A stretch of 35,989 bases of DNA, taken from assembly GCF_003481705.1 (NCBI RefSeq), contig NZ_QULN01000014.1:1-35989 (forward strand), given 5' to 3'. The DNA is from Butyricicoccus sp. OM04-18BH (lineage in GTDB: Bacteria > Bacillota > Clostridia > Oscillospirales > Butyricicoccaceae). The translations under genes and the position numbers were made by a program. The notes below the pieces were generated by a model, which had not been told where the DNA came from, did not search any database, and was given only the letters and a program-made list of their open reading frames with translations. Shown here piece by piece: positions 23,531-32,841 of the stretch; position 1 is the stretch's first letter; each line of letters opens with the position of its first letter.

Positions 23531-24316
23531 ATGGCTGAAGATTTAGAACTTCTGCGCGAAAAGAAAGGCTTTATCTGCGATATGGACGGTGTCATCTATC
23601 ACGGCAACCGTCTCCTTCCGGGCGTAACGGACTTCGTTGCGTGGCTTCAGAGGGAAAACAAGAGCTTTCTGTTCCTGACCAACTCCTCCGAGCGTTCGCC
23701 GCTCGAGCTGCAGCAGAAGCTGGCGCGCATGGGTCTGGAGATCGGCGAGGAGCACTTCTATACCTCGGCGCTTGCCACGGCGCGCTTCATCGCGAGCCAG
23801 AAGCCGCACGCATCCGCATATGTCATCGGCGCTCCCGGTCTGGTCGGCGCGCTGTACGAGGCCGGCATCGTGATGAACGACGTCGACCCGGATTATGTCA
23901 TCGCGGGCGAGACCAATACCTATAACTATCAGACCATCCTCAAGGCGGTCGATCTGATCAACAAGGGCGCGCGTCTCATCGCGACCAACTCCGATCTGAC
24001 CGGTCCGTCCGAGCAGGGCATCATTCCGGCGTGCCGTGCGCTCGTCGCGCCGATCGAGCTGGCGACCGGCAAGACCGCGTACTACGTCGGCAAGCCCAAT
24101 CCGCTCATGATGCGCACCGGTCTGCGCCTGCTCGGCGTACATTCGCACGAGGCGGTCATGATCGGCGACCGCATGGACACCGACATCGTTGCCGGCATCG
24201 AGACCGGTCTGGACACCGTGCTCGTGCTGAGCGGCTGCACCTCGCGCGCGGAAGTGGAGAACTACGCATACCGTCCGCACTATATTCTGGACGGCGTGGG
24301 CTGCGTCGCACCGTAA
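23531..24316 (+). CDS. HAD-IIA family phosphatase, NagD-like
   Basis: The product is 261 residues. Catalytic motif I is DMDGVIY (Asp17 and Asp19), motif II lies in FLTNSSERS (Thr50), motif III Lys188 in YVGKPNPL, and motif IV is GDRMDTDI (Asp213, Asp216). The C2 cap between motifs II and III is of the NagD class. This matches HAD-IIA phosphatases, which remove phosphate from small metabolites such as UMP, GMP or sugar phosphates. The true substrate cannot be told. A hairpin array with terminators follows immediately. Confidence 0.92.
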   Translation: MAEDLELLREKKGFICDMDGVIYHGNRLLPGVTDFVAWLQRENKSFLFLTNSSERSPLELQQKLARMGLEIGEEHFYTSALATARFIASQKPHASAYVIGAPGLVGALYEAGIVMNDVDPDYVIAGETNTYNYQTILKAVDLINKGARLIATNSDLTGPSEQGIIPACRALVAPIELATGKTAYYVGKPNPLMMRTGLRLLGVHSHEAVMIGDRMDTDIVAGIETGLDTVLVLSGCTSRAEVENYAYRPHYILDGVGCVAP

Positions 24317-24322
24317 CGAGAC

Positions 24323-24551
24323 TGTCGCGAAACTGCGTTTCGCCGACAATCTGTGTTCTGACTTCGCAGAACACGAGTCGTCCGAAAGTTCCCATGCGGA
24401 AACTTTCTCCCTCTCAGAGTCAAAAAACCGAGGTACACGCCCCCGGTTTTTTGGGCTTTGCTTCGCAAAGCCTTTTTAATGCGCGCTGCCGCGCGAGCGG
24501 CGCTTAGGTAAAGCAAAAGGAACGTCAAAAACTGGCGTTCCTTCTTTTTTG
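24323..24551. repeat. Second hairpin array, including terminators
   Basis: Six stems follow in about 230 bp: TGTCGCGAAAC with GTTTCGCCGACA (24323-24348), GTGTTCTG with CAGAACAC (24353-24374), and GAAAGTT with AACTTTC (24384-24407). Then come AAAAAACCG with CGGTTTTTT (24422-24452), GGCTTTGC with GCAAAGCC followed by TTTTT (24454-24477), and AAGGAACG with CGTTCCTT followed by a T-rich tail (24517-24551). The last three are good intrinsic terminators, the fourth and sixth in both directions, for the convergent phosphatase and ATPase genes. Confidence 0.75.
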
Positions 24552-24562
24552 TGTCATATTTT

Positions 24563-25672
24563 TTATAAAACGCTGAGCTCGACGTCCTCGACCGACATGG
24601 GGCGGACGAAATCCGAACGGATCGAGCGGCCCGGCGCGAGCTTGATAAGGGGCTCGAAGAGCGGGATGGCCAGACGCATTTCCGTGCCGCCGCCGGGACG
24701 CTGCGCACAGGTGAGCGTGCCCTCGTGCGCCTGCGCGACCAGCTGCGCGAAGGCCAGACCCAGACCGGGCTGCATGCCGCTCGCTGTCAGACGCATGCGC
24801 TCACGCGCGGACATGGAGGTGCACCATGCGCTGACCGCGCTGCGGAAGCGCTCGGGAGACAGGCCGGGGCCTTTGTCGCAGACCGTCATGACCGCATATT
24901 CGATCGTTTCGTCCTCGAAGGCCGGGCGCGTTTCGCAGGTGAGTGTGAAGGTGATGCTGCCGGGATCGGACGAGACCGCGACGGCGTTCAGGAGCAGGTT
25001 GTAGAGCGCGGCGCGCAGGCGTACCGCATCGACATAGGACGAGCAGCGCATCGGGACGCTGGTCATGATGCAGTCGCGCCTGTCCTCAGGCAGGCGGCGC
25101 AGGATCTGGTCCGCGACATCCGAGCACAGACGCGACAGCTCGCAGTCGTGGGCGTTGATCGTGCCGAGGACCGGCGGGTCGAGCAGCTCGGTGACATGGA
25201 AGGCCATGCGCTGAAGGCGGAACATCTCGCGGGAGAGGGCGGCGGCGAGCGCCGGGTCGGATGCCTTGGCGGCAAGGTCGTACAGGCGGGCGATCGAGGC
25301 GTTGAGCGTATCGCCGCATACATAGCTCAGACCGCGCGGCAGGCGGAGCGGCTGCGGCTCGAGCGCGACGAGCGCACCGTCCGGGTGCGGAACAACGGTC
25401 AGACGGCAGTCACCGACGTCGAGATGCTCGGTCATGCTGCTTGCACCGCCGCCGGATGCGCAGTCCTCGACGAGCGCGACCGCCTCGTCGGACAGGGCGC
25501 TGGCCAGCAGGTCACCGTTTTCGAGCTCGAGCAGCTCGCCTGCGGCTGCGGTCTGCGCACGGATGAGCCCGTGTGTGTCGACCAGAAGCATCGCGGCTGC
25601 GGATGCAGACGGCTGCCCGGAGAGCACCTTGAGAGCATCGGTGTCAACCAGTGCAAAAAAATCATCGTTCAT
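24563..25672 (-). CDS. Histidine-kinase-like ATPase (HATPase_c) protein without a clear phospho-acceptor histidine
   Basis: The product is 369 residues. Residues 20-105 look like a PAS-type sensor (AAMLLVDTHGLIRAQTAAAGELL). A helical region follows (120-165), where the dimerisation domain should lie (ALAAALSREMFRLQRMAFHVTELL). The usual His-Glu phosphorylation motif is not visible; His159 is the only histidine there. The ATPase domain is intact: N box LYNLLLNAVAVS (223-234), G1 DKGPG (266-270), G2 GMQPGLGLA (299-307) and a closing GGGTEMRLAIPL. No membrane segment and no adjacent response regulator are seen. It may be a cytoplasmic orphan kinase or a regulator using only ATP binding. TTAGGAGG precedes the ATG. 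Confidence 0.8.
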   Translation of the reverse strand: MNDDFFALVDTDALKVLSGQPSASAAAMLLVDTHGLIRAQTAAAGELLELENGDLLASALSDEAVALVEDCASGGGASSMTEHLDVGDCRLTVVPHPDGALVALEPQPLRLPRGLSYVCGDTLNASIARLYDLAAKASDPALAAALSREMFRLQRMAFHVTELLDPPVLGTINAHDCELSRLCSDVADQILRRLPEDRRDCIMTSVPMRCSSYVDAVRLRAALYNLLLNAVAVSSDPGSITFTLTCETRPAFEDETIEYAVMTVCDKGPGLSPERFRSAVSAWCTSMSARERMRLTASGMQPGLGLAFAQLVAQAHEGTLTCAQRPGGGTEMRLAIPLFEPLIKLAPGRSIRSDFVRPMSVEDVELSVL

Positions 25673-26094
25673 AGCTTTTTTCCTCCTAAGATCTGTCCGG
25701 GAGTTTAGTATCTGCGGTTCGGCACAAAAATTCCGGCCTGTGCGGAAATTATGGATGCGGGGAGAACGGGCAGGTGCACGGGCAGAATGCGGGGTTTGTT
25801 TTTAAGGGAAGAAAGGTATAACCGCGCGCAGAGCTGCATATGCTGTCTGCGGAGGCGGAGAACCCTGTATGGATATTCAAATTATAACATGGAAAAAAAC
25901 AAAAATCGACAGAAAGACACGCAAACGATAAAATGTTTTGCCGCAGCAGATGCGGTTTTTTATGGGCATCTGTTTGTGGAATGCTTGTTATTTTGGTGAC
26001 TTTGTGGATAATAGCGGGACGGAGACGGGCGGGTAGATGAAATATGTACAAAAAAGCGGCAGGCAATGATAAAAAAATCACAAATATTACACCT
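25673..26094. other. Gene-free interval between the orphan kinase and gap
   Basis: No credible protein is encoded in these 420 bp, which become AT-rich toward the right. A small stem CCGCA (25941-25945) with TGCGG (25951-25955) runs into TTTTTT and could end a short transcript. I saw no clear promoter for the leftward kinase gene. Confidence 0.4.
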
Positions 26095-27207
<1,113 letters not shown>

Positions 27208-27238
27208 TTGTTGCCCACTGGCGTAAAGTCATAAAAAT

Positions 27239-27273
27239 CGGCACCTGTTCTTTTCTAAGAGCAGGTGCCTTTT
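27239..27273 (+). terminator. Intrinsic terminator after gap
   Basis: GGCACCTGTTCT and AGAGCAGGTGCC form a long stem followed by TTTT. Confidence 0.85.
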
Positions 27274-27306
27274 GCTTATGTCCGGTTTATTTCCCTCTTT
27301 CTGCGC

Positions 27307-27312
27307 TATAAT
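27307..27312 (+). promoter_or_regulatory. -10 element of the small acidic membrane protein gene
   Basis: TATAAT is followed by GGGAGG and the ATG at 27344. The -35 is poor (TTTATT or GGTTTA near 27285). The element decides the start, because a longer frame beginning at 27272 would start upstream of the promoter. Confidence 0.5.
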
Positions 27313-27343
27313 GAAAGCACAAAGAGAAAGGGAGGCGCAGGAT

Positions 27344-27886
27344 ATGAGCATGGAGGACTGGGATTTCGGTTATTACGGAAAGGGTCTGGACGGATATGTA
27401 CATTTTCGGCAGGGCATAAAGGAGATCGAGAGCCACGCGCCGTACAGCAAGTGCCGTCACGGTCGCGATGACAGCCTCGATGATCTCGATGACCTTGACG
27501 AATACGACGATCCGGAGGATGACCTATTTTACGAGCCGCCGCAGAAAACGCCGGTCAGCAGCGCGAAGCCTGTGATGCCGTCGGAGGGCACGACGAAGGA
27601 AGCAGACTCGAATCCGCAGACTGTACAGACATCTTCGCCGGAGGCTGAGCCGCAGCAGGAAACGCCGACAAAGAGAAGTATATGGGACTCGAAATGGTGG
27701 AAAAACAAGTGGGATTATGGTTTTCTCGCGAGCACGCTGGCCTTTCTGTACTTTCTCATGAGGGCGGAGGCCCTTCAGACTGCGGCAGGGGATTCCACTG
27801 CATGGAGAGTGGGAATGGTATTCCTTGTATTCGTGGGGATCGAAGTCATACGGTTTGTAATCTGGTTTTTTAAGAGCATATGGTGA
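27344..27886 (+). CDS. Small acidic two-helix membrane protein, unknown function
   Basis: The product is 180 residues. The N-terminus (MSMEDWDFGYYGKGLDGYVHF) is rich in aromatic residues. Residues 41-63 are a very acidic run (DDSLDDLDDLDEYDDPEDD), and 65-110 are a Pro/Ser/Glu linker. Two membrane segments follow (about 125-140 and 155-176) separated by a short loop, and Lys/Trp-rich sequence flanks the first (SKWWKNKWDYG). I recognise no family. It has its own -10 and terminator and is not part of an operon. Confidence 0.65.
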   Translation: MSMEDWDFGYYGKGLDGYVHFRQGIKEIESHAPYSKCRHGRDDSLDDLDDLDEYDDPEDDLFYEPPQKTPVSSAKPVMPSEGTTKEADSNPQTVQTSSPEAEPQQETPTKRSIWDSKWWKNKWDYGFLASTLAFLYFLMRAEALQTAAGDSTAWRVGMVFLVFVGIEVIRFVIWFFKSIW

Positions 27887-27887
27887 A

Positions 27888-27930
27888 AAAGCGCCTGCGT
27901 CCCGTTTCGGGAGCAGGCGCTTTGCTTTTT
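27888..27930. terminator. Bidirectional terminator before the uracil permease gene
   Basis: AAAGCGCCTGC and GCAGGCGCTTT form the stem with an inner TCCCG/CGGGA stem. A-run and T-run (CTTTTTT) flank it, serving both convergent genes. Confidence 0.85.
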
Positions 27931-27940
27931 TGTGCCGGTA

Positions 27941-29203
27941 TCAGGCGTCGTTGGTGAGCTTTGCTCTGTCGAGAGCATGGAACACGAGGCTCATGATCAT
28001 TGCGACGATGGCGGCGAGGGTCATGCCGGACAGCGATACATCGCCGAGCGACAGGGTCACGCCGGACAGGCCGGTGACGAAAATGACCGACGTCAGGATC
28101 ATGTTGCGGTTCTTGCTGTAATCAACATGGTTGTCGACCAGAATGCGCAGACCGGAGGTGCCGATCATGCCGTACAGCAGGAAGGAGATGCCGCCGATGA
28201 CCGGGCCGGGGATGGTCTGGATGAGGGCGGCGAGCGGGCCGACGAACGAGCAGATGATGGAGATGACTGCCGCGCCGCCGATGACGCGCACCGAGTAGAC
28301 CTTGGTGATCGCCATAACGCCGATGTTCTCGCCGTAGGTAGTGGTCGGGACCGAACCGATGAAGCCGGAGATCATGGTCGAGAAGTTATCCGCGAACAGA
28401 GAGCGGTGCAGACCGGGGTCCTTGAGCAGATCGCGGCCGACGACCTTGCTCGTGACGAGCTGATGGCCGATGTGCTCGTTCGCGATGACGAGGATGACCG
28501 GCAGGATGATCAGGATGGCGTTGATGTCGAACTTCGGCGTCTGAAAGTTCGGAATGGAGATGAAGCTGGTGTGCAGCGCATCGACGATGGTCTGGGTGTC
28601 GATGACGCCGGTAATAACGCCCGCGATGTAGCCGCAGATGATCGCGATCAGGATCGGAATGGTCGAGAAGAAGCCGCGGAACATGACGCTGCCGAATACC
28701 GCAACGGCGAGCGTCACGAGAAAGGTGACGACCGTGCCGACGGTCACGCTGTCGCCGACGATGCAGCCGGTGGAAGCCGCCGAGCCGGCCAGCTCGAGAC
28801 CGATGAGCGCGACGACCGGGCCCATGGCTGCCGGCGGCAGCACGACGCTGATCCAGTCCGTGCCGCATTTGTAGATGATAAGCGCGAGAATGCAGCCGCA
28901 CGCGCCGACTGCGACGAAGCCGCCGAGCGCGTACTGGTAGCCCCAGTTCTGGATGACGATGGTCGCGGGTGCGATGAACGCGAAGGACGAGCCGAGGTAG
29001 GCCGGCGCCTTGCCCTTGGTGATCAGGATGAACAGCAGCGTGCCGATGCCGTTCATGAACAGCACGATGGCCGGGTTCATATGGAAGATGAACGGGACCA
29101 GTACGGATGCGCCGAACATCGCGAACATATGCTGGATGGACAGCGGCACGAGCAGCCTCGGCGGGACCTTGTCCTCGACCTGAATGATTCTGTTGTTCTG
29201 CAT
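27941..29203 (-). CDS. uraA: Uracil permease, NCS2 (UraA) family
   Basis: The product is 420 residues with about 14 membrane segments. It imports uracil with protons. Family signatures are QHMFAMFGASVLVPF (24-38), ANEHIGHQ (241-248, Glu243) and SVPTTTYGENIGVMAITKVYS (284-304, Glu292). The two glutamates correspond to the uracil-binding residues of UraA, and the SVPxTTYGENIG form favours uracil over xanthine or urate. AGGGGG precedes the ATG. No PyrR-type attenuator is visible in the short gap to the next gene. It is the most distal gene of the leftward group RNase R, patatin, permease, but may have its own signals. Confidence 0.93.
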   Translation of the reverse strand: MQNNRIIQVEDKVPPRLLVPLSIQHMFAMFGASVLVPFIFHMNPAIVLFMNGIGTLLFILITKGKAPAYLGSSFAFIAPATIVIQNWGYQYALGGFVAVGACGCILALIIYKCGTDWISVVLPPAAMGPVVALIGLELAGSAASTGCIVGDSVTVGTVVTFLVTLAVAVFGSVMFRGFFSTIPILIAIICGYIAGVITGVIDTQTIVDALHTSFISIPNFQTPKFDINAILIILPVILVIANEHIGHQLVTSKVVGRDLLKDPGLHRSLFADNFSTMISGFIGSVPTTTYGENIGVMAITKVYSVRVIGGAAVISIICSFVGPLAALIQTIPGPVIGGISFLLYGMIGTSGLRILVDNHVDYSKNRNMILTSVIFVTGLSGVTLSLGDVSLSGMTLAAIVAMIMSLVFHALDRAKLTNDA

Positions 29204-29245
29204 GTGTTTTTCTTTTCCCCCTAAAATCTTTATTTCTATTCTCCG

Positions 29246-30088
29246 TCAGACGAACAGCGCTTTGATGTCGTCTATCCGGTCACACGTCATATTATACCCC
29301 ATTTCATAGCCCCATTCCAGCTTTTTAATATCTTTTTCGAAGGTGGCAAGGGGCGCGTCCGGCTGGAGCAGGACCGTGTCCGCCGGGTTTTCCTCCGCGA
29401 GACGGCGGCACAGACAGACCGTGTCGTTGTAGAGACCGGGACGCGCGAGCATGGTTTCGGTCATGGCCGGGTATTTGCGGCGGAGTGCATGGGCGGCGAA
29501 TTTCGAGCCGCGCGTCAGGGTCTTGCGGTAGCCTTTCGGCTGCGTCAGCACGATGAGGTTCTTTCTGTTGCCGTCGTGCAGACTGCGGACGATGGGGATG
29601 GGGTCGGCGACGCCGCCGTCATAGAATGTGCCGCCGCTCAGCTGAACCGCCGGAAAGTAGAGCGGAATGGCGCAGGTCGCGCGCAGCATGGTGCAGGTGC
29701 GGTCGAGCTTCGCGCCGTCGAGATATTCGGCTCTGCCGGTCTCGGCGTTGGTCACGCCGACCAGAATGCGGCCTTTATAACGGTGATATGCCTCCCAGTC
29801 GAACGGGATGAGCTGGTTTGGAATGGTATCGAACACGAAATCCGTGCCGAAGATCGAGTGGTCGTGCGGCAGGTTGCGCACGCCGAAATAGCGGCTGTCG
29901 CCGCGGTAGCGACGCAGCACCTCCAGATTGCGCCCGCGTTGGCGGGAGAGGTAGGAGATGGCGTAGGTGATGCCGGCGGAAACGCCGACGACGTAGTCGA
30001 ACATGATGTCATGGTCGAGCAGCGCGTCCATGACGCCGCAGGAAAATACCGGGCGGAAGGTACCGCCCTCTAAAACGAGTCCGGGCAA
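29246..30088 (-). CDS. Patatin-like phospholipase (RssA/YjjU type)
   Basis: The product is 280 residues. The oxyanion-hole segment is LEGGTFRPVFSCGVMDALL (6-24), the nucleophile elbow is GVSAG (35-39, Ser37) and the dyad aspartate is in YDGGVADP (156-163, Asp157). These are the three signatures of bacterial patatin lipid hydrolases of the YjjU type. The start codon is TTG at 30088, supported by AAAGGAG eight bases upstream; no ATG fits. It follows RNase R by 21 bp and is probably co-transcribed. The lipid substrate is unknown. Confidence 0.9.
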   Translation of the reverse strand: MPGLVLEGGTFRPVFSCGVMDALLDHDIMFDYVVGVSAGITYAISYLSRQRGRNLEVLRRYRGDSRYFGVRNLPHDHSIFGTDFVFDTIPNQLIPFDWEAYHRYKGRILVGVTNAETGRAEYLDGAKLDRTCTMLRATCAIPLYFPAVQLSGGTFYDGGVADPIPIVRSLHDGNRKNLIVLTQPKGYRKTLTRGSKFAAHALRRKYPAMTETMLARPGLYNDTVCLCRRLAEENPADTVLLQPDAPLATFEKDIKKLEWGYEMGYNMTCDRIDDIKALFV

Positions 30089-30109
30089 TGCTGAGTCTCC
30101 TTTTTGCTG

Positions 30110-32365
30110 TTATCTGCGTTTTCTTGTGGGCGGTTTTTTGCCCTTCTGGCCGCCGCTGCGGCCCCTGCCGTGCGAATGACGGCGGCGCGAAGCGCGGTTA
30201 CCGAAGGGCGGCCGGTCGTCATCGCGCGGCGCGCGCTCAGGCTTTTCCGAGACGGGCAGCGAGCCCTCCGCCGGGGCGAAGTCGATCTGGCCCGTGACCT
30301 CGCTCGCGGCGAGCAGCTTGACGCGCAGGGGCGTGCCGATGGTGAAGCGCTTGCCGGTGCGGCGGCCGACCATGGCCATGTGCTCCTCGTCGTACTGGTA
30401 GAAGTCGCCGGTCATCAGCTCGGCGCGGATCAGACCCTCGCAGCCGTTGGCAAGGGCGACGAAGATGCCGAACGACTGCACGCCGGATACTTCGGCGTCG
30501 AACTCCTCGCCGATGAATTGCTTCATGTAGGCGGCGATGAACAGCTTGTCGATGTCGCGCTCGCAGTTATCCGCCGCCTGCTCGCGGCTTGTGGACTGCT
30601 GCGCGGCCTCGGCGCACATATTTTCGTCTGCGGCGGTGAATTCCTCGCCGGTGAGCGCCTTTTGCAGCATCCGGTGCGCGATGAGGTCGGGATAGCGGCG
30701 GATCGGGGAGGTAAAGTGCAGATAGAACTTCGCCTTGAGGCCGTAATGACCGATGCACTCGTCGGCGTAGCGTGCGCGGGCGAGCGAACGCAGCAGCAAG
30801 GTGGGCAGCACGCGCTGCTTCGGGTCGTTCTTCGCGCCGCGCAGCACGACCTGGAACTGGGCGGTGTCCTCGGGCTTGGACGGGTCGATGCGGTAGCCGA
30901 ACGGGCGCGCGAACTGCGCAAACGCGCGCAGCTTGTCCGGGTCGGGGTTTTCGTGCACGCGGTAGACCGTTGGGTGCTCGCGCTTGCACATGAACTCCGC
31001 GACCGCCTCGTTGGCCTGAAGCATGAATTCCTCGATGAGCTTTTCGCTCTCGCCGCGCTCGCGGAAGCAGATCTCGACCGGCTTTCCGGCCTCATCCACG
31101 CGGATCTCCGCCTCCGGAATATCGAGCTCGAGCGCACCGCGTTCGATGCGGCGCTTGTAGAGCGCGTGGGCGAGATCGTTCATCTTTTCCGCCGTTTCGA
31201 CGAGAAAGGCGTATTCTTCGCGCAGACCCTTGTCGCCGGCGAGGATCTTATTGACTTTGTTGTAGGTCATGCGTGCCTTGGAGCGGATGATGGATTTCGC
31301 GAACTTCGCGCCGTAGCGGCGGCCGCTCGCGTCCATCTCCATGAGCGCGGAGAAGGCGAGACGGTCGACGTTCGGGTTGAGCGAGCAGATGCCGTTGGAC
31401 AGCGCGAACGGCAGCATGGGTACGACGTGACCGGGGAAGTAGACCGAGGTGCCGCGGCGGAACGCCTCTGCATCGAGCGGGGAGTCCGGCGTGACATAGT
31501 GGCTGACGTCCGCGATGTGGACGCCGAGCAGATAATGGCCGTTATCGAGCTTTTCGAGAGAGACCGCGTCGTCGAAGTCCTTCGCGTCGTCGCCGTCGAT
31601 GGTAAAGATGAGCTTGTCGCGCAGGTCGAGACGCTTTCCGGCCGTGGCGAGGTCGACCTGCTGCGGAATGGCGTCCGCCTGCTTCAGGACCTCGTCCGGG
31701 AATACGTCGAACACGCCGTTTTCATGCAGGATGGCCGCGATAGACGCCTCTATCGTGCCGTTTTCGCCGAGCGCCGCAGAGACGACGCCCTGCGGATGAT
31801 AGGTGTCGTCGCCGTAGCTCGTCACCTCGACGGCCACGCAGTCGCCGACCTGTGCGTCGCCGATGTCGCGGCGGCTGACCGCGATCTCAGGGTACTTTTT
31901 GGACGAGGGCTGCACGAAAAATGCCTTGCCGCGCTGCACGAGCTCGCCGGTCAGCTCCTTACCGGAGCGGCTGAGGACGCGCAGCACCGTCGCCTCGCGG
32001 CGGCCGCGGTTGTTTTTGCGCTCGCTGACCTTGACGAGCACCCTGTCGCCGTGCCATGCGCCGCCGCCGGCGTTCGGCGGAATGAAATAATCGTCCGGTT
32101 TGGGCTCACCCGGCTCGACGTCGGGCGCGACAAAGGCAAAGCCGCGCTCGGTCGCGAGGAACGTGCCGGTAGCGCAGCCGTAGTGCGAGGCCACCGCAAA
32201 ACGGTTTTTCTTGTTTTTCATGATCTTTCCGTCCTGCGTCAGACGGTCGAGCGCATCCTTCAGCTCGTGCTTTCCGATGTCGGGCAGCGCGCGGCGGATC
32301 TCCTCGATGCGGAGCGGCTGCGCGAGCAGCGTCAGCAGCCTGCCGTCAAGCGTATACTCCTCCAT
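30110..32365 (-). CDS. rnr: Ribonuclease R
   Basis: The 751-residue product is a 3'-to-5' exoribonuclease that degrades structured RNA. An N-terminal winged helix (about 5-60), cold-shock domains, the RNB catalytic core with IDGDDAKDFDDAV (catalytic aspartates), and a C-terminal S1 domain (about 625-710) appear in that order. The tail is basic and Gly/Arg-rich, ending GQKGKKPPTRKRR. The length is normal. The start is preceded by GGAGGG. The common neighbours secG and smpB are absent; instead the gene leads a leftward group with the patatin gene and diverges from trpS. Confidence 0.96.
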   Translation of the reverse strand: MEEYTLDGRLLTLLAQPLRIEEIRRALPDIGKHELKDALDRLTQDGKIMKNKKNRFAVASHYGCATGTFLATERGFAFVAPDVEPGEPKPDDYFIPPNAGGGAWHGDRVLVKVSERKNNRGRREATVLRVLSRSGKELTGELVQRGKAFFVQPSSKKYPEIAVSRRDIGDAQVGDCVAVEVTSYGDDTYHPQGVVSAALGENGTIEASIAAILHENGVFDVFPDEVLKQADAIPQQVDLATAGKRLDLRDKLIFTIDGDDAKDFDDAVSLEKLDNGHYLLGVHIADVSHYVTPDSPLDAEAFRRGTSVYFPGHVVPMLPFALSNGICSLNPNVDRLAFSALMEMDASGRRYGAKFAKSIIRSKARMTYNKVNKILAGDKGLREEYAFLVETAEKMNDLAHALYKRRIERGALELDIPEAEIRVDEAGKPVEICFRERGESEKLIEEFMLQANEAVAEFMCKREHPTVYRVHENPDPDKLRAFAQFARPFGYRIDPSKPEDTAQFQVVLRGAKNDPKQRVLPTLLLRSLARARYADECIGHYGLKAKFYLHFTSPIRRYPDLIAHRMLQKALTGEEFTAADENMCAEAAQQSTSREQAADNCERDIDKLFIAAYMKQFIGEEFDAEVSGVQSFGIFVALANGCEGLIRAELMTGDFYQYDEEHMAMVGRRTGKRFTIGTPLRVKLLAASEVTGQIDFAPAEGSLPVSEKPERAPRDDDRPPFGNRASRRRHSHGRGRSGGQKGKKPPTRKRR

Positions 32366-32414
32366 ATCTTTCCCTCCGATCTGTAACGAAGAATATATTT
32401 CTAACCTTAGGTAT

Positions 32415-32443
32415 AGTATACCATTTCCGCGCCCGGATGAAAA
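32415..32443 (-). promoter_or_regulatory. Promoter of the RNase R gene
   Basis: On the minus strand TATACT (32415-32420) lies 17 bp after TTTTCA (32438-32443). The leader is about 45 nt. Confidence 0.6.
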
Positions 32444-32531
32444 GAGCAGTAAAACGACGGCGGGGGCGCTGCCTGTCGAAAAAGTGAAATATTTTCGAAA
32501 AGATCCTGTTTGTTTCGATGAACGGCCGCAG

Positions 32532-32560
32532 TTGACAGCGGCGTATTCTTACATTATAAT
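32532..32560 (+). promoter_or_regulatory. Perfect consensus promoter directed toward trpS
   Basis: TTGACA (32532-32537), 17 bp, then TATAAT (32555-32560): both hexamers match consensus fully. The last T of the -10 is also the first base of the fold-back repeat, so the predicted transcript starts inside the repeat. Confidence 0.8.
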
Positions 32561-32728
32561 TAAGGCAATACCGCACAATTAAAGCTGCGGCGCTTTGCGG
32601 AAATTTTGTGCCCTGACTTTGTTGCGATTTCACGGTAATACGTCCAGTATTACCGCAAACCCGCGCCTCGTCAGTACGCAAAATTTACTCGCAAATCGCT
32701 CTTGTCCAATTATGCGGTATTGCCTTAA
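32560..32728. repeat. 169-bp fold-back repeat (MITE-like), copy 2
   Basis: The element begins TTAAGGCAATACCGC and ends GCGGTATTGCCTTAA, so here the termini are inverted repeats including TTAA at both ends. The central stem CGGTAATAC with GTATTACCG is intact, with loop GTCCA instead of ATCAA in copy 1. It lies in the untranslated leader of trpS. Directly after it, 32725-32763 reads TTAAGGCAACACCGTACG and then ATGCGGTA, which looks like a remnant of a further copy that lost its middle. Confidence 0.75.
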
Positions 32729-32841
32729 GGCAACACCGTACGATTTCACTCGATGATGCGGTAAAATCCACCTATGTAAATCAAGTGCCGCGGAAACGGC
32801 TGAAAACCGGGCATCGCGTCCCGAAAAAGGGAGATATACCA

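Noticed and set aside
27272..27343. Longer N-terminus for the small acidic membrane protein
   Set aside because: The TATAAT at 27307 lies inside this extension, and GGGAGG precedes the ATG at 27344.
30104..32386. A 760-codon plus-strand frame opposite RNase R
   Set aside because: It is a shadow of the RNase R gene; no recognisable domain and no ribosome site.
32561..32841. T-box riboswitch in the trpS leader
   Set aside because: No T-box core such as GGNACCGCG with an upstream specifier loop is present. The structure seen is the fold-back repeat.
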